Source of the DNA: Lojkania enalia
Lineage: Eukaryota > Ascomycota > Dothideomycetes > Pleosporales
Length of the DNA: 64,000 bases
Direction: 5' to 3'
Assembly (NCBI GenBank): GCA_010094045.1
Contig: ML986650.1
Coordinates: forward strand, 50,073-114,072
Position numbers and translations under genes: made by a program. This document shows positions 42,000 to 54,211 of this stretch, piece by piece. The notes under the pieces are model-generated. The model ran no database searches. It saw nothing but the letters and a program-made list of their open reading frames with translations, and was not told the DNA's origin. The first letter of the stretch is position 1; each line of letters starts with the position of its first letter.

Positions 42000-44684
42000 G
42001 AATTGGTGTAAGTCTGGGATGACAATATTTAGGTAAGTAGCTCGAGACCAATGGCAGTGATCCAAGCCTAGTATGTGGCAGGTTCTCTGTCGTGTATAGG
42101 CGCTTTTGCTACCACGATTTGTCTGTTAGGTATGCGGTAGAGGAAAGGAAGAAGGGATAAAATTAGGAAGCAAGCGCAAGAGATACTCAAACAAGAAGAA
42201 TGGATAATCGGCACCCGAATTTAGATTCTCTCTATAGGAAGTTTATGGGTAAACTTAGGGATTGAGACTCAGTGAATGAAATCTTGTGCTTCTAAAGTGG
42301 TAGTACGTCTTCACCGAATTTACTAACGGTACTGTGACATAGCAGAATGCTCGTAGTAAAACATATAGCAATAACGCTTTCAGCAACCGACTTTGTAGCT
42401 CATAAAAAGACTCTATCTCTCCGTTAGCTCTGTACTTTAATACCTTCCAAAGCCGCAACCATTGTCTCACCTTCCTCAACTAGTGGCGAGCTGATGGGGC
42501 TTAATTTCCCCTCGATAGCCCAATATACTCAGTTGCAAAACTATACTTAGTCGGCTGAAAGTTGAGATATCTCCGTCCGACGTCGAATAAGCCAGACACA
42601 ATTCTGACGTATTCTTGGAAGTCCCCATTGTGACACAACGCAGCCCATCCACCATCGTTTCGAAAAGTGCTTTTGAACCGAAACCCCCCGAGCCTCAAGA
42701 CATTCATAGCACTCGAAAGCATGGTTGCACTACATCTTTTGCCTTCTTTGACCTCCCGAGAGTGTTTCGAAATGTGGTATATGGGTATATCATGGGCGAA
42801 ACTTACGGGGTTATTTCCAAATCTGGTATCACACGTGGGGTAGCGCACGCAGAACCCGGGTCAAGATCGTAGAATGGTCTTACACGAGCAAAGCAATTCT
42901 CGGACGGAGCCATGGAGTAACTGAATATCTCTTGCAAATGAAAGGCAGCAACAATGACCCATCGTAGATATATTTTAGAATCTATTTTCAGAAATTGTGA
43001 TTTCACTCCGAGGCCCAAGGGACAATACCTATCTAATTATAGACATCGACTCGATCCGAGCTCGCAGTCAGCATAGATTACATTTCCTAAGCATTTCGAG
43101 TCAACTCTGCAGAAAACATCGAAACTCGGTAAAGGGCTGCGGGAAAAGGACGACCGAAACACTCTTTTGATCGCGTTCACGGTGTTCGACTATGCCAGGG
43201 GCTTGGGCGGTGTTACTGAAGTCGATCTTTCGGCATTTGAAGATTTGCAAATTCCTCTGGACAAGCTCCATGTTGTCTTCATTCTAGTCGGGAGCCTTTA
43301 TTCTCCGGCAAATCTGAGTTTTAACGATCAGTTCCAGGTTTAGTTTTCAATGAGATGATGAGATTGGGCAAAGCCAGGATCGAAGGAGACTGTCAGGTAT
43401 CTTTTGGCCACCTATGCGGCATGTGAAAGTTTGAAGTCCACGGAGTCGACGTTGCCCCAGTGTTTTCACACATAAATCTTCTCTACTCCTTTTAGGAGTG
43501 GTCCCGAAGATGTCAAGGCCGTACACATACGTCTATGCTTGCCACGTAATCGACGAGATCTAGGATAGGAAGGACATATCCAGATAGATATTAATAAGCC
43601 TAATTCATCACCTAGGAAAGCTTTGGACACCGCACTTCCTTCAACGCTCTTCCTCTCCCCAATTTGACTCCCCTTTCCTCTATTTCCCCTTCCTCTATTC
43701 CCACAAAGCCCCCATTCCAAGAAGAAACCAACCCCAGAATTACTCCTACATTTCTTCCCTACCAGTACCCTTATCACTCTCCGCACTTCCATAGAGCATA
43801 TTCCGCCTCCCATCTCCAAAAAATGCCAAAAACCTCTCCCGAAGACAAGATATCCAAATAATCAGATATATTATACAGTTTCCACACTCCAGACCAGGAT
43901 GCCATAACGCCACTTCCGCATATCAAAACACTCCGACGGGGCGAAAAAGATATGCTGCAGCAAACAAACCCGTTTACATAGGTACATTATCTGACATAAT
44001 TTTACACGACGCCCAAACACCACAAACCAGACACCCCACTTCCTCAAAACTTTGAATATAGATTACTTAAACTCGAACTCCGTACTCTACTTTAGCCCCA
44101 AAAACCTAGCACACAACCTCCACACGCATCACCGCATCACACGCACCACGGAAAACCATTTACAGTCGCCCAAAATAACATCCTAGGCATTATCAGACAT
44201 CTCACACCCATCCACGCGCCATTACACTCCCACCAAATCTCAAGAAAAATCGATCGTGTTCCTTCATAAATACACTTCTATCACATCTGGTGCATATACA
44301 GACGCACCATATATATATCCGCACCACACCCATCCATACGCCCTAAAACCCCGTCCATGCCTTGATATCCCGCTAATTAACAGTTCGAGAAAATGCTATC
44401 AGATTACAAAAAAAAAAAAGAAAAAAAAAAACCCAAAAAATCCACCCCACGAAAGAAACATAGAAGGAAACCGCTTTAAAAATTCTTAGTAACTAGGCTA
44501 GTTCCCATGCGGATAAAGAGAGGAAAAGTTTTGCCAAATGCCTAAAGACGTTGCGCCTCGCTATAAAAACAGAGCGCCGCCTCGTAGATAAGCGAAAAAT
44601 GCATCCCGGAGGAAATTAGAAAAAAAAAAAAAAAAAAGCACCTGAAACAGCGGCTAAGAGGCGAGACGTCGGTCGGTCAGGCCT
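42000..44684. other. Gene-poor region with decayed gene fragments
   Basis: There is no intact gene in 2.7 kb. Fragments of a possible F-box/2EXR-type gene lie at 42615-43341 (listed separately). The part from about 43900 to 44640 is A-rich on the plus strand, with several A runs near 44400-44440 and 44620, and forms the 3' flank of the RhoGEF gene. Confidence 0.5.
42615..43341 (+). pseudogene. Possible relic of a 2EXR/F-box-like gene
   Basis: A plus-strand stretch codes FAFFDLPRVFRNVVYGYIMG (near 42740-42800), which resembles the LPRELRxxIYxYIL start of fungal 2EXR/F-box-like proteins. It stops at 42870. A second open block, 43088-43341 (about 84 codons, no ATG), reads like ordinary soluble protein with DRNTLLIAFTVFDYARG. 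The two blocks are separated by stops without clear splice sites. This fits a decayed gene, but the link between the blocks is inference. Confidence 0.3.
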
Positions 44685-47600
44685 TCAATATCGTAATTTG
44701 CCAAGTAAGGAGAACGAGTAAGCCGCCTCGCGTTCCGACTTCATCTGTCCGCCTATTAGCCTCTGTAACACCAACCCGCTCGAATCATCAAGACATACCT
44801 GAATCATAAACACCCTTGCCCTAGCACCACTGACGCCACCCACGGCCGGTACCGTGCCGGCTACACCAGTGGATCCAAAGACATCTTCCCAAACGCTAAC
44901 AGCGATACCCGAACGCGCCACACGCTCGAAGCAGCTTTCGCCAAGTGTGACGTCAAGTAGCGTTTCTCCTTTGGTCTTTCCTAGGACCACAATCCGCTTT
45001 TCTTGCATCGGATCCCGCGTCCCGGGACTCCCCTTGCCTTCCCGTATTGTTGACAGACGCTTCGAGGCATCGGGAAGCATAATGGTAAGGCGCGCAGAGC
45101 CCATATCTCTCCATCTAGACGAGAACGAATCACGCTCATAAAGACGACACTTCGTATTCGTGATGCCAGCAGGAGCACCCTGAGCCCGACCTGGCTCAAA
45201 GTTCGGAGGTGTTGAAGTGCCAGAACCAGATGATCCGGTATCGAAGCTATTATTGCTACGAGATCCAAGCGTTGAGCTTCGAATATTGAAGCGGCCATTC
45301 TTGCCAAAGCTGAACCTTCCTAATGCGCTCCTCAAGGCAGTGTTCATTGTGCCTACAGATGATTCTGTAGCCGCTGATATGGAGGCAGCGCGCGTGCTTG
45401 TTTTTCTGTATGAGCTTCGGCGGCCCAATGTGCCTGCGAACCATCCGCCGGAGGAGCCTGTATTGGAACGGGCAGCATTTTGGCGGTCCATAATTTCAGC
45501 CCAGCTGGTCTGTCCATAGGGTCCTCGTGCATTTTGGAGTGCGATATATGTTGGATTGTTGATACGAGAGTGGTTGATCATCGCATACAGCTCTGAACAC
45601 TCTGACGGATTGCGACTCCGAAGCATGATGTGATTTCCACTTTTGATGCGCGATTCAGGTGTCGGTGGGGAACGAATTGTGATATCAATTGCCGTTGACT
45701 TTCGAAGTGGCACCAAGGGAGTAAGTTCGACTGCAATGAGGGGCCTCTTTCCTCCAGGTTGGATAATCTCATCTCCATCCGCCAAGAGTGGTTTTGAGTG
45801 TGCAGCGCTAAGCTCATAGACCTCAAGCTTTCCCGGAGTAACTACGATGCTACATTCCGAAGGGTGCAAGCTATCCCAACGACCAGAGTCTAGCCAAGAA
45901 AAAATTGATGCGACGGATTTTGAGGCGACACCGGAACCTTGCGGTACAGCTCGGTAAGGAGTATTAGAAGCAGATTGGGACGGGGTTATGGTTCCGTTCG
46001 GTAAGGTATAGATCGAGGCTGGAGGGGAGACTTTGGGAAACCTCGTACTTTGACCAACAGGCATAAGGGGAGTGGGCACATCATCCTCGAGCTCATCTTC
46101 AGACGACTCGGATGTCAATGATATGTCCTCATCGGCGGAAGGCTCCTCTTCGCTCTCGCTTGACGATTCTGTGGCGGTAGAGGGTTCGTATTCATGCTTG
46201 AGGGGAGATGAGGAGCGCCGTTTAGTCTTGAATGCAGGGAGGCTAGGTGTAAACACTGGAGTATGGGATCCCTTAAGAGTGATTGGGGAAGCGGGACTGG
46301 GGGATCGATGTGGCGGTACTGGAGGAGGCATGTCATCATCGTCTTGTGCTTTAATGTCCTTTTTGGCGGGATCAAAAGCTGGTAGTTCTTCGGTGTCTAC
46401 GATTTCGACCTGCTTGACGGGTGTGGTTGGCTGGCTTGTCTTCCGTATCTTCGGAATCGTTGGCATGTCCATGGATGGCACGGAAGATGTTCGTCGTTGC
46501 ACTTCAGGTCTTTTCGATGACTCATGCACTCTTGCGACTGGCTGCGCATCTTCGTCAGATTCGTCGGAACACTCGACGTCCGAAGAGGGCATCCAAACAC
46601 TAAAGCCCTTGCTTGGCTGAGACAATGACGAAGATGCTGAGGGATTTGGCTGTCCAGAACGATTTCGCTTGGTCAATTTCTTTCGTGTCTTATTATCTTC
46701 TGGCGGCTCAGGGTCATCTAGTGTTATTTGTCTTGAGGGTCGTGTGGTAGTAGGCGATGGGGGATTTTTCGAGAGTCGCTTTGCCCTTGTACGTTTCAAA
46801 CTAATTGGAGACCCATTGCCAGCCATCATTATAGCTTCATTCAAACTACGTGGTGTCTGCTCCTGCTGGTCGTTGCCATATTGGCTTGCAGGTCTTGGAG
46901 GTGTGTTTTGCACGCCATCTTCAGCTTGTGATAAAGCTTCGAAGGGTGACGGCGGGGATATAGGGCTTGGCGAAGACTGTCTCTTCAAAATTGAATTATC
47001 GCTGCTTGGTGGAGTGATAGGAGATATTTGCGGGGACTTGGACCGTCTTTCGGGTGTGTCGTAAGCCCAGACCTTGGAAGCCGAGCCGGCTTGCTCTCCG
47101 ATAGGAATCTCGATTTCGTGTGGGCTTGGGGTACGCGATTTTTGTGGAGGAGTAGATCCGGTGGCCGCGGAAAGTAAAGAGGACGACGCGTGGCTGCTAG
47201 TCGGGCGTGGTGTTTTGTTGAGAATGTTCGGGTCTCGATTTAGTTCAGATAGCTGAGGAGGGATTGGCTGTAGTCCTAACATCTGGACCCACTCAAACCC
47301 TACTTGTTCGTCGTCTACGTTTAGAGACATTACTTCACTCCATTCACTGCTATCAGAGTGGTATCCTCGGATCATGACTATGATTTCTCCCTGAAGGTCG
47401 CCATTTCGAGCGGAGACGCGGCTTTGTTGAACCGGGGGGAGTAGCAACCATCGGCCGGAATCAGTGACTTCACAAAACAATAGGTCTCCTCCGCTTCCTA
47501 TCCTCGGTTGATCATCCCGGAGGAGTAACTCGACGCGACAGCTAACTTCCTGACCACTTGAGTGGTACAAATGCATATCAAAATGATCTCTCGCTCGAAC

Positions 47601-50449
47601 ACAGCGGGCTGGGTCAATGCGCACGCCGGCCAGCGGTGCCAGGCTTCGGGGGTCTCGTGCACGTGTCGGGTCAATGCTGGCAGCTGCTTCGTCCTCTAGT
47701 CTAGCACGCTCCTCATTAGAGCGCTTTCGAGCGGCAACGACTAGATCTTGGAAGGTATTCGACACCTTCTCGGCCTGGTCGGAAGGTGATTTTTGATTGA
47801 TTCCCTATGCTTTGTCAGTACGAGTTCAAGTTATATCCTGCCATATATGCCTACCTTCAAGGTTTTTGCGAGATACTTCAATCGAACTAGAGGCCTTTTC
47901 AACATGTAGGCGACGTCGACCCTCTCTCCATCGCCGTTAACTACATACCCCTCAGCATTTCGGGAGAGACCCTCGTCCCAAGGGGCAGCATCATCTGGGC
48001 CATTCACAATTTTTGCTGGGGTGAAGGGGTCCTCATCCGCAGGAGCCAGATTAACAACGACATCTTGAAAGCCCAATCGCCAGACATCGATGTAATCTGA
48101 ATACACTTTTTGAGCAGTTTGTGCCCAAGAAAGGAATGCCAGTGGGTTATCTTTGGGGATGCGCCGGTGCAAACTCTTCATGCGCTCCAAGGCTATTCCC
48201 ATGTCTATTATCGGCTTCGTTATGCTACTTGGGTCAGTTTTGGAAGCCGACCGACTAAACAAACCGGCTGCAACCGCAGAGTCGGATTTTGATAGCACAC
48301 AACTAAGCAGGACTGGAATGACGCCATCAACTAATGTTCGAAGCTCCCGCATGTACTTCGTTTCGTCTGAAGAAAGCTCGCTCATGATTTCGTCAATTGT
48401 GGCAGTCGCTAGGCGACTTCTGTTCGTTCGGATACTTCGAGCCGATATTATGCTCTTTGTACCTGCTCTAGGCATCGAGAGTACTGACATGAGATCAGCA
48501 TGACTGGCCAGTCTCGTGCGTTTTGTGCTCCTACGACTTAGCGTAGTTAGATTATCTGCATTGAGCTGCTTGCCAACTTCAGAAGTAGGCGCATCTTGGG
48601 CGGCTTTGCTTGGACCGGAAACCTCAAGAATTGACCCCACTACCTCAGGTCCCTCAACCTCAGAAGGAGGAGACTGCAATTTCGTTGTGAACGTCTCAAC
48701 AGAAGCGATAGTTGAAAGTCTTTTCCCTGTCGAAGGAAACATGCGACGTATTGCTAGGGTATCAGGTCGAGGTCTGAGCGACACCTTCTCCAATTCCACT
48801 GCCGACGCATCAATAGAGGAAGAGGGAACAGACGAGGCGACATCCCCATCATTCGATGTTGGCTCAATTGGCAATGAGGCTGCCCTTTCCTTAGTAGGGG
48901 AGCGCTGCGCTCGCTGTGCACCCCGGCGCTTCAATGTTTGGGTGGGAGTATCATCATCTTTGGCAGTTTTTGGGACGTTGGTTGAACCATCAGGAGTAGC
49001 GGCAAAAGCTTTGTCTCCGGGTTCTTGCATATCAACCTTGATACTTGCGCCTCTCGTCCTTGTCCGTCTCCTGCTACTACTCTTGCGCTCCTCTACGTCA
49101 TCCACGGATGTATCTTTCGTCACAGTGGACGCAGTTGGCTCCGACTTGTCTGACTTTCGAGATGGTTCTAGTGTAGATGTTGTCTCTTTCGATGACCGTC
49201 GAGTGCGTGTGTCGTGGTCGACGAATGGATCTGGGGTCGTCTGCAACCATGCCTCAAGGCGACTGCCGAACGACTTGGGCGGCGTTTCTAGCACGGTTGG
49301 CTCAGGTGGCAGCGCCGAAATCTCCTCTTGTGGCTCATATTGATGTGACTTTCGATGCGATCGTTGTCGGCCTGTAGATACAGAATCCTTCGGCTTCTCG
49401 TCCAGTGATGTGGAACTATGATCTCTCCTATGGACGCTCTTTCGCCTTTCCCGTATACCATCATCGTGATGAGCATCCAAGCCGGATGGCTTGCTCTCTA
49501 TTCTTAACTCATCGGCGGATTCGTCGCGCGACGATGTCCCGGATCTCCTTCTAGTTCTCCTCCTGATAGGCGTATTATCCTCGGCAGAAAGCGAGCCTCT
49601 AGGGGACGTGTTTGCGCGCCGTCTTCGTCGTATTCTCACAGTCTCGAATTTATCGTTTAAGGGCGGTGATGATGGTGCGACTGGGCCATCATTCTCAGCT
49701 TTAACACCTTTTGCACTCCCTGATCCACTGCTTGTAGGTCTTTCGTCATTACCTGTACTTGAAGGCTGTGACCGTCTCCTCTGATTCTGCATCCGTGTTC
49801 TCTGCCCTGTGCTTTTGGAGGTGAATATTATCTTTGGTTTCAGCTCGGGGCGACTAGGTGTGGAAGTTTTGGTCTCCTTGCTCTCTGAAGATGGCTCCGC
49901 TCGCTTTAGGGCAGGCCGCACCCATGCTGTAGGCAACGGCCTTGGTGAAGGGCGATTAGCTGCATCCTTCGGCGGAGACTTCTGGGTGCGCCAGTGTGAG
50001 TCGCTCACCACGCGCTTCTTAGGTGCGCTGGCTAGACGCACGTCATCATCTAACTTATTGTGTCCCGGCGGCTTCTTTGCGCTCTTCGGCAGTTCCGGAA
50101 GGGCTTCTGTTGACTTCGAGGGCGTATGTGCGGGGTTCGGACTCGGTTTCTCCCCAAGGAGTCTCGCCTTGGGCGTGGATTGCGGCTTGGGCGAAGGCGC
50201 GGCGGTGACATCGTCTTCGGTGGCGGATGCGACAACGTTCTCGACGCCTGAGTCCTCAGCGGCCAGGTCAGCCTGCCACTTTGCAATCTTGGAGCGCACA
50301 TTGGCCGGCTTGTCAATGCCGATGGCCTTCCCAAAATCTGCTCCCTTCATGGCCGTTTGTTTGCCGTTTGCTGCGTTCGACTTGTTCGGCGTGGCATCTT
50401 TCTGACGGAGCGAATGTCGAGGGTTGCGTGGCAATGGCGAGACAGGCAT
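44685..50449 (-). CDS. Very large RhoGEF-like (DH/PH) protein
   Basis: Three exons (50449-47855, 47804-44799, 44744-44685) join in frame to 1,886 aa. The first 650 residues are disordered, basic and Ser/Pro-rich. A Dbl-homology domain follows (about 690-880): CR1-like DEIMSELSSDETKYMRELRT, CR2-like FLSWAQTAQKVYSDYIDVW, and CR3-like KRPLVRLKYLAKTLK, split by intron 1. A beta-rich PH-like part comes next (about 930-1040). A long disordered region follows, then a second PH-like fold near SIFSWLDSGRWDSLHPSECS. The C-terminus is compact and ends in SEREAAYSFSLLGKLRY. It probably activates a Rho GTPase in polarity or septation. Divergence of the DH helices means exchange activity is not certain. 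The 54-base last intron (branch GCTAAT) is placed so that the conserved C-terminus begins MKSEREAAY; reading through it is also in frame. Confidence 0.8.
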
Positions 50450-51465
50450 GAGGTCTGCGATTCATTTGGAGAGTTAGTAGGAGCGAGAGTGGTGGTGGAT
50501 CTCAAGTATGAGGAGGGGGGGCGCGGATTTAGGCCCGCAGGTAAACAATGGCTTGTAGAGACTCACCGTGCCCGACGCCACTGTAACCAGCCTGCAGCGA
50601 GGCAAATAACCGTGCTAGCAGAACAGGTTCAGCCTAGAGATTGGGGATAACATGTGTCTATAAGGGTACCGTAAAGGTAGGACTGCAGTAGCGGGTGCGA
50701 TGTGCGTCGCAAGCTACGTTTGGTGAAAGCTGGCGAACGATTTCCAAGGTTGTACCGTACCAAACCCAAACAAGCGCTAAAGAGCAGCTATCCCGGGCGC
50801 CGCAGATCCTAGGAACCCCACCCCCCTGACGATAACAAGATGCCCGGAGGCTCTGCTTGTATGCCTCGCGCGCAAGCTCACAGCCTGCAACGCGCTTTTT
50901 ATCGTGAACCCGGCCCCCGCTGCCACTCTCTTCTCCGCGGGACGAGTCTCTGTTTACGCTCTGCTGACGGCGCAATTGGACGGGCAACACACCACAGCGT
51001 TCGGGAGTTCCCTGCCCATCTTTCTCGCTAATGTGCCACAATCTCAGCAGATCGGGTCCTCGAGCAGCCACGCTTCGATTGACGCATGCTCATTGGCCTA
51101 GGCCCGCTCTTCCCCGATGAAGTGCAACAAATACTGATGCTATGAGCTGGTTGGCATGCGCTGTGCATATGGCAAACGGGATCCAGCGCTCAAGCCTCTA
51201 GGGACAGTTGTCGAGGATTGGCTTCGGACGGGTTTCTCTCACGACCTCTGAGCAAATAGCAGACGTAATGGAAAACAGTGTTATAGAGTTCGATGTTATT
51301 ACTATTAGGTGTTTGCTTCTAGGGAAGCCTCTAGTCTAAATATGTTAAGAGTCGCTCTAATGATATTGGCAAATGCGACTTGAATATCTTGCACCTGAAA
51401 TGCCCCTGTTCACATGCTCTAGCCGGCCCTCCGTTTTTACATTCCCGTACTTTCTAGATCGCCCC
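50450..51465. other. Intergenic: RhoGEF promoter and flank
   Basis: About 1 kb upstream of the RhoGEF gene. An AATCGCAG acceptor-like site just before its ATG hints at a leader intron. No other gene is supported. A minus-strand frame at 50658-51071 has no recognisable content. Confidence 0.5.
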
Positions 51466-52402
51466 CTATTGCACTTTCTTAACATCCCCATTGACCCCGT
51501 TCCCCCTCAACGCCTTCTCCACCTTTTCAATTGCCGCCAGTGCCCTCCAGGACATCCTCACACTATCCACCATCAGATACAGCGGAACAATGATCCAGAA
51601 ACTATTCATAAAAACAAAGTACCCCCAAAAGTACGCCGCCTCGGGTCTCGAATATGTCAAATCCAGAATATAATGATCGAAGAGACTCGTAGCATAGTAC
51701 AAGACATCGCCATACAGTTGGCCGAGCGAGACGATGGTTTGGAGCGGGTAGCGAAGCGGATGGTCGGTTGCAATTAAAGCCGCGGTGAGGAAGGAGATGG
51801 GGCCCCAGCACACCTACATGCAACGTCAACAACCTAGCAATAATAACGAATAAAGGGATGGGGAGTTGGGGTTATGAAGAGGATACATACGGCAGTAATA
51901 GTCTCCATACAAAGCACAAACGCATTCTGCGTCAAATACCTCGAATCACTCAAGCTGTACTCCTTCCACAACTGCCCGAAAAGATCCTGCATAGGTCCCA
52001 TGTTCCGGAAATTGTATGCAAAGTAGCCTTCGAAGAACAAGTGTATGCAACCGCCTACAAACTTGTCAGTCTTCAAACCCCAAACCTGCAAGGGAAATTT
52101 TCTACACGCGTAAAGGAGATCGGCAGGAACATACATAACACAAACCACATCACCGTCACCAAATCCCCTTTACTCACGCCCGGCCTCAACCTCTTCACCA
52201 CCGCAAAAGTCACGGAGAAAATAACGGTGCATCCCGCGGCAAATAACGCGCATAGTTCAAACGTATTCCACTTATTCGCAATGTAACCGACGATCTCGGC
52301 TTCAATTGGATAGTAGGGGTGGAGCGGGGTGATGGGAGTAGTGATATTCATTGCGGGCGGAGGGGAGAGAGCGTCCTGGAGCCGTTTAAAGAGCGAAGCC
52401 AT
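51466..52402 (-). CDS. EBP-family sterol delta8-delta7 isomerase
   Basis: Emopamil-binding-protein family (EXPERA domain) membrane enzyme that shifts the sterol double bond from C8 to C7 in the endoplasmic reticulum. Exons 52402-52135, 52054-51891 and 51813-51466 give 259 aa. Hallmark blocks are MWFVLCGCIHLFFEGYFAYN (joined across intron 1), LWKEYSLSDSRYL, and CMETITAVCWGPISFL (joined across intron 2), followed by YFWGYFVFMNSFWIIVP. The His, Glu and Trp residues of these blocks line the active site in human EBP. About five membrane helices are visible. Most fungi make ergosterol with the unrelated isomerase Erg2, so this plant/animal-type protein may be an extra or substrate-specialised enzyme. 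Whether it acts on ergosterol precursors is not shown by sequence. The gene is followed upstream by Atg27 on the same strand. Confidence 0.92.
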
Positions 52403-52898
52403 GGTGGAGATGGGAAAATGTGGAAAAGGGTGCTGGAGGAACGGGTGCGCTTGCTAGAGAGGGTTTAGGGTCAGCGATTCGTCGAGACGCGATTGCCAAG
52501 CTTAACACCACTTCACATGGCTGGCTCTCCTGTCCCGAATACAGGTATCTGGGGCTGAAGCTACTTAGGGGCATGGCGTCGACATTACAACTAGATTATA
52601 GCGTCCGACCAGCCTGGAAGGGTGACGCATCATTATCGGACTTGAAACCCGTTAAAGGCCCAGTGTCTTCCAACAGACAGAGTTTGTGGAATGATACGTT
52701 AGGATGTATTCTTACAACCACATAAGCTCTATATAGAACACGAACGTAAAAATTAATGAACAGATAGATTTGGTAAGCCTTAGGAGCGCAAGTTAGTGCA
52801 TTCCATTCCAACCACTCTAAACGCCTACGCCAAAGTGCTTGCTATATCCTACTCAGCCATTCCGACGATGACGGTGCACATACACTGTTTCATACTCA
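52403..52898. other. Intergenic, no gene recognised
   Basis: About 0.5 kb between the Atg27 stop and the EBP start, on the same strand. It must hold the EBP promoter. Nothing else is recognised. Confidence 0.6.
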
Positions 52899-54211
52899 TC
52901 ATACAGCGCTGTACCCGCCCCTGCTCCCCGGTCCTTGAATTGTGCTGGCGACGCGTCTTGCCCAGTCCTTGAGAATATACGGAATGTCACGAATGGTGTC
53001 ACCGTGAGGCAAAAGATCCCAGCCACGGGCACCATAGCGGTTATAGTTGAGCCAAGAACCGAAGATGAGGTAGGCAGCCACGACAAGGAAGAGGCTGTGT
53101 AGCATGCATCAGCAAAATTGTCAATGCGACAAAGTAGGGACCAACATGGAACTCCGATTATGAAATCATAGCTAGGACTATGCTGATGGCATAACAGCAC
53201 TTCGGGGATAGTAGAGGAAAGTGGTGGTGTACTTACATGATGATGAACCAGGTGAAAAAACCCCAGTGCGAATCCTGGGTGTCGTCCTGGACGCCTTGAC
53301 ATGCGTATTGCGTCCGCCATTCAAGGCGGAGGACCCTAGCTTTCTTATCTTTGTTAACCTTTTCCTCGTCGAACCCGCAAAATCTGAGGCTTGCATCGCT
53401 GTCTTCGCATTTGCCAGCCTGGCGCTTTACTAGCTTTCCCTTGTCATTGTCTTCGTTGTCATCCCCGTGTTCTACCTCGTCGTCCTTTTTATCCTTATCA
53501 TCGTCTACCGTGCTGTCTCCCTTATCTTCTGTATCTCCTTCAAGTCCAGACCTTTCTCTATCACACACAAATTCTATGATTGCCATCTGGTCCATACGAT
53601 TCTTGCCTACGAATGGGTATCTTCCGCCGTGCAGCTCCGCCCGAAGACCTTCCCTATCCGCATCTGAGTGTGATTTCGAGTCACTTAACAAGCTAAACTG
53701 AGCATCTAAGTCGCCGCCATTGTTGCTTTTGAAGGTTCCTGCAACATCAATGTGATGCGTTGTATTCGTTCCTGAATCAAGGTCGAGGTCCACCCTTTCG
53801 GCACATACTGTTTACAATTTATTAGTATTCCTGTATTAAAAAGGTTGAAGCAAGAATAGAGCATGGAATTCTTTGGGGTAGATATAGTCCTCCATATTTT
53901 CATGTACTAGATGCCTAGAATCACTTACTTCGCGCCCCTCCGTGACATCCACCATTCTTCCGCTTAAGCGTATTGCATATGTCGATATGGAATGTGTAGT
54001 TTTCTATCCTCCCACTACTTATATCGTCATTTTCCCAGTATAGAAGGTGTGGGCCTTTCAGTGCTTCGAGATTGAAGCGTTGCTTCTGAGCAACAATCTC
54101 GCCACAGCCATAGCCAGCCGATAGTATCGGGAATGTAAGGAGTACACTAGAAAGGGCTGGTAATGAGAATATATTCGATAATCGTGACCGCGACGAGGTG
54201 TGAGAGCCCAT
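52899..54211 (-). CDS. atg27: Autophagy-related protein 27 (Atg27)
   Basis: Type I membrane protein that cycles between the Golgi, endosome and vacuole and promotes delivery of Atg9 membrane to the autophagosome site. Exons 54211-53929, 53807-53237 and 53094-52899 give 349 aa. The signal peptide covers about the first 35 residues, and CGEIVAQKQRFNLEALKGPH is the family start. The lumenal MRH-like domain has the expected cysteines (CGEIV, DICNTLK, ICAERV, FVCDRER, YACQG). An acidic, low-complexity loop (about 230-270) is inserted. One membrane helix (FFTWFIIILFLVVAAYLIFG, joined across intron 2) is followed by the cytosolic tail WLNYNRYGARGWDLLPHGD. The final residues, GGYSAV, contain a tyrosine sorting signal like that needed for vacuole delivery of yeast Atg27. 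Intron 2 (142 bases) is longer than typical here. Confidence 0.95.

Noticed and set aside
36231..42000. Nitrilase plus FAD monooxygenase as part of a biosynthetic cluster
   Set aside because: They are separated by 3 kb of decayed repeat DNA, and there is no synthase, transporter, P450 or transcription factor next to them.
46072..49343. Long plus-strand open frames opposite the RhoGEF gene (46072-46620, 48516-49343)
   Set aside because: They are mirror frames of a Ser/Arg-rich coding sequence, whose codon bias avoids stops on the other strand. They have no recognisable domains.
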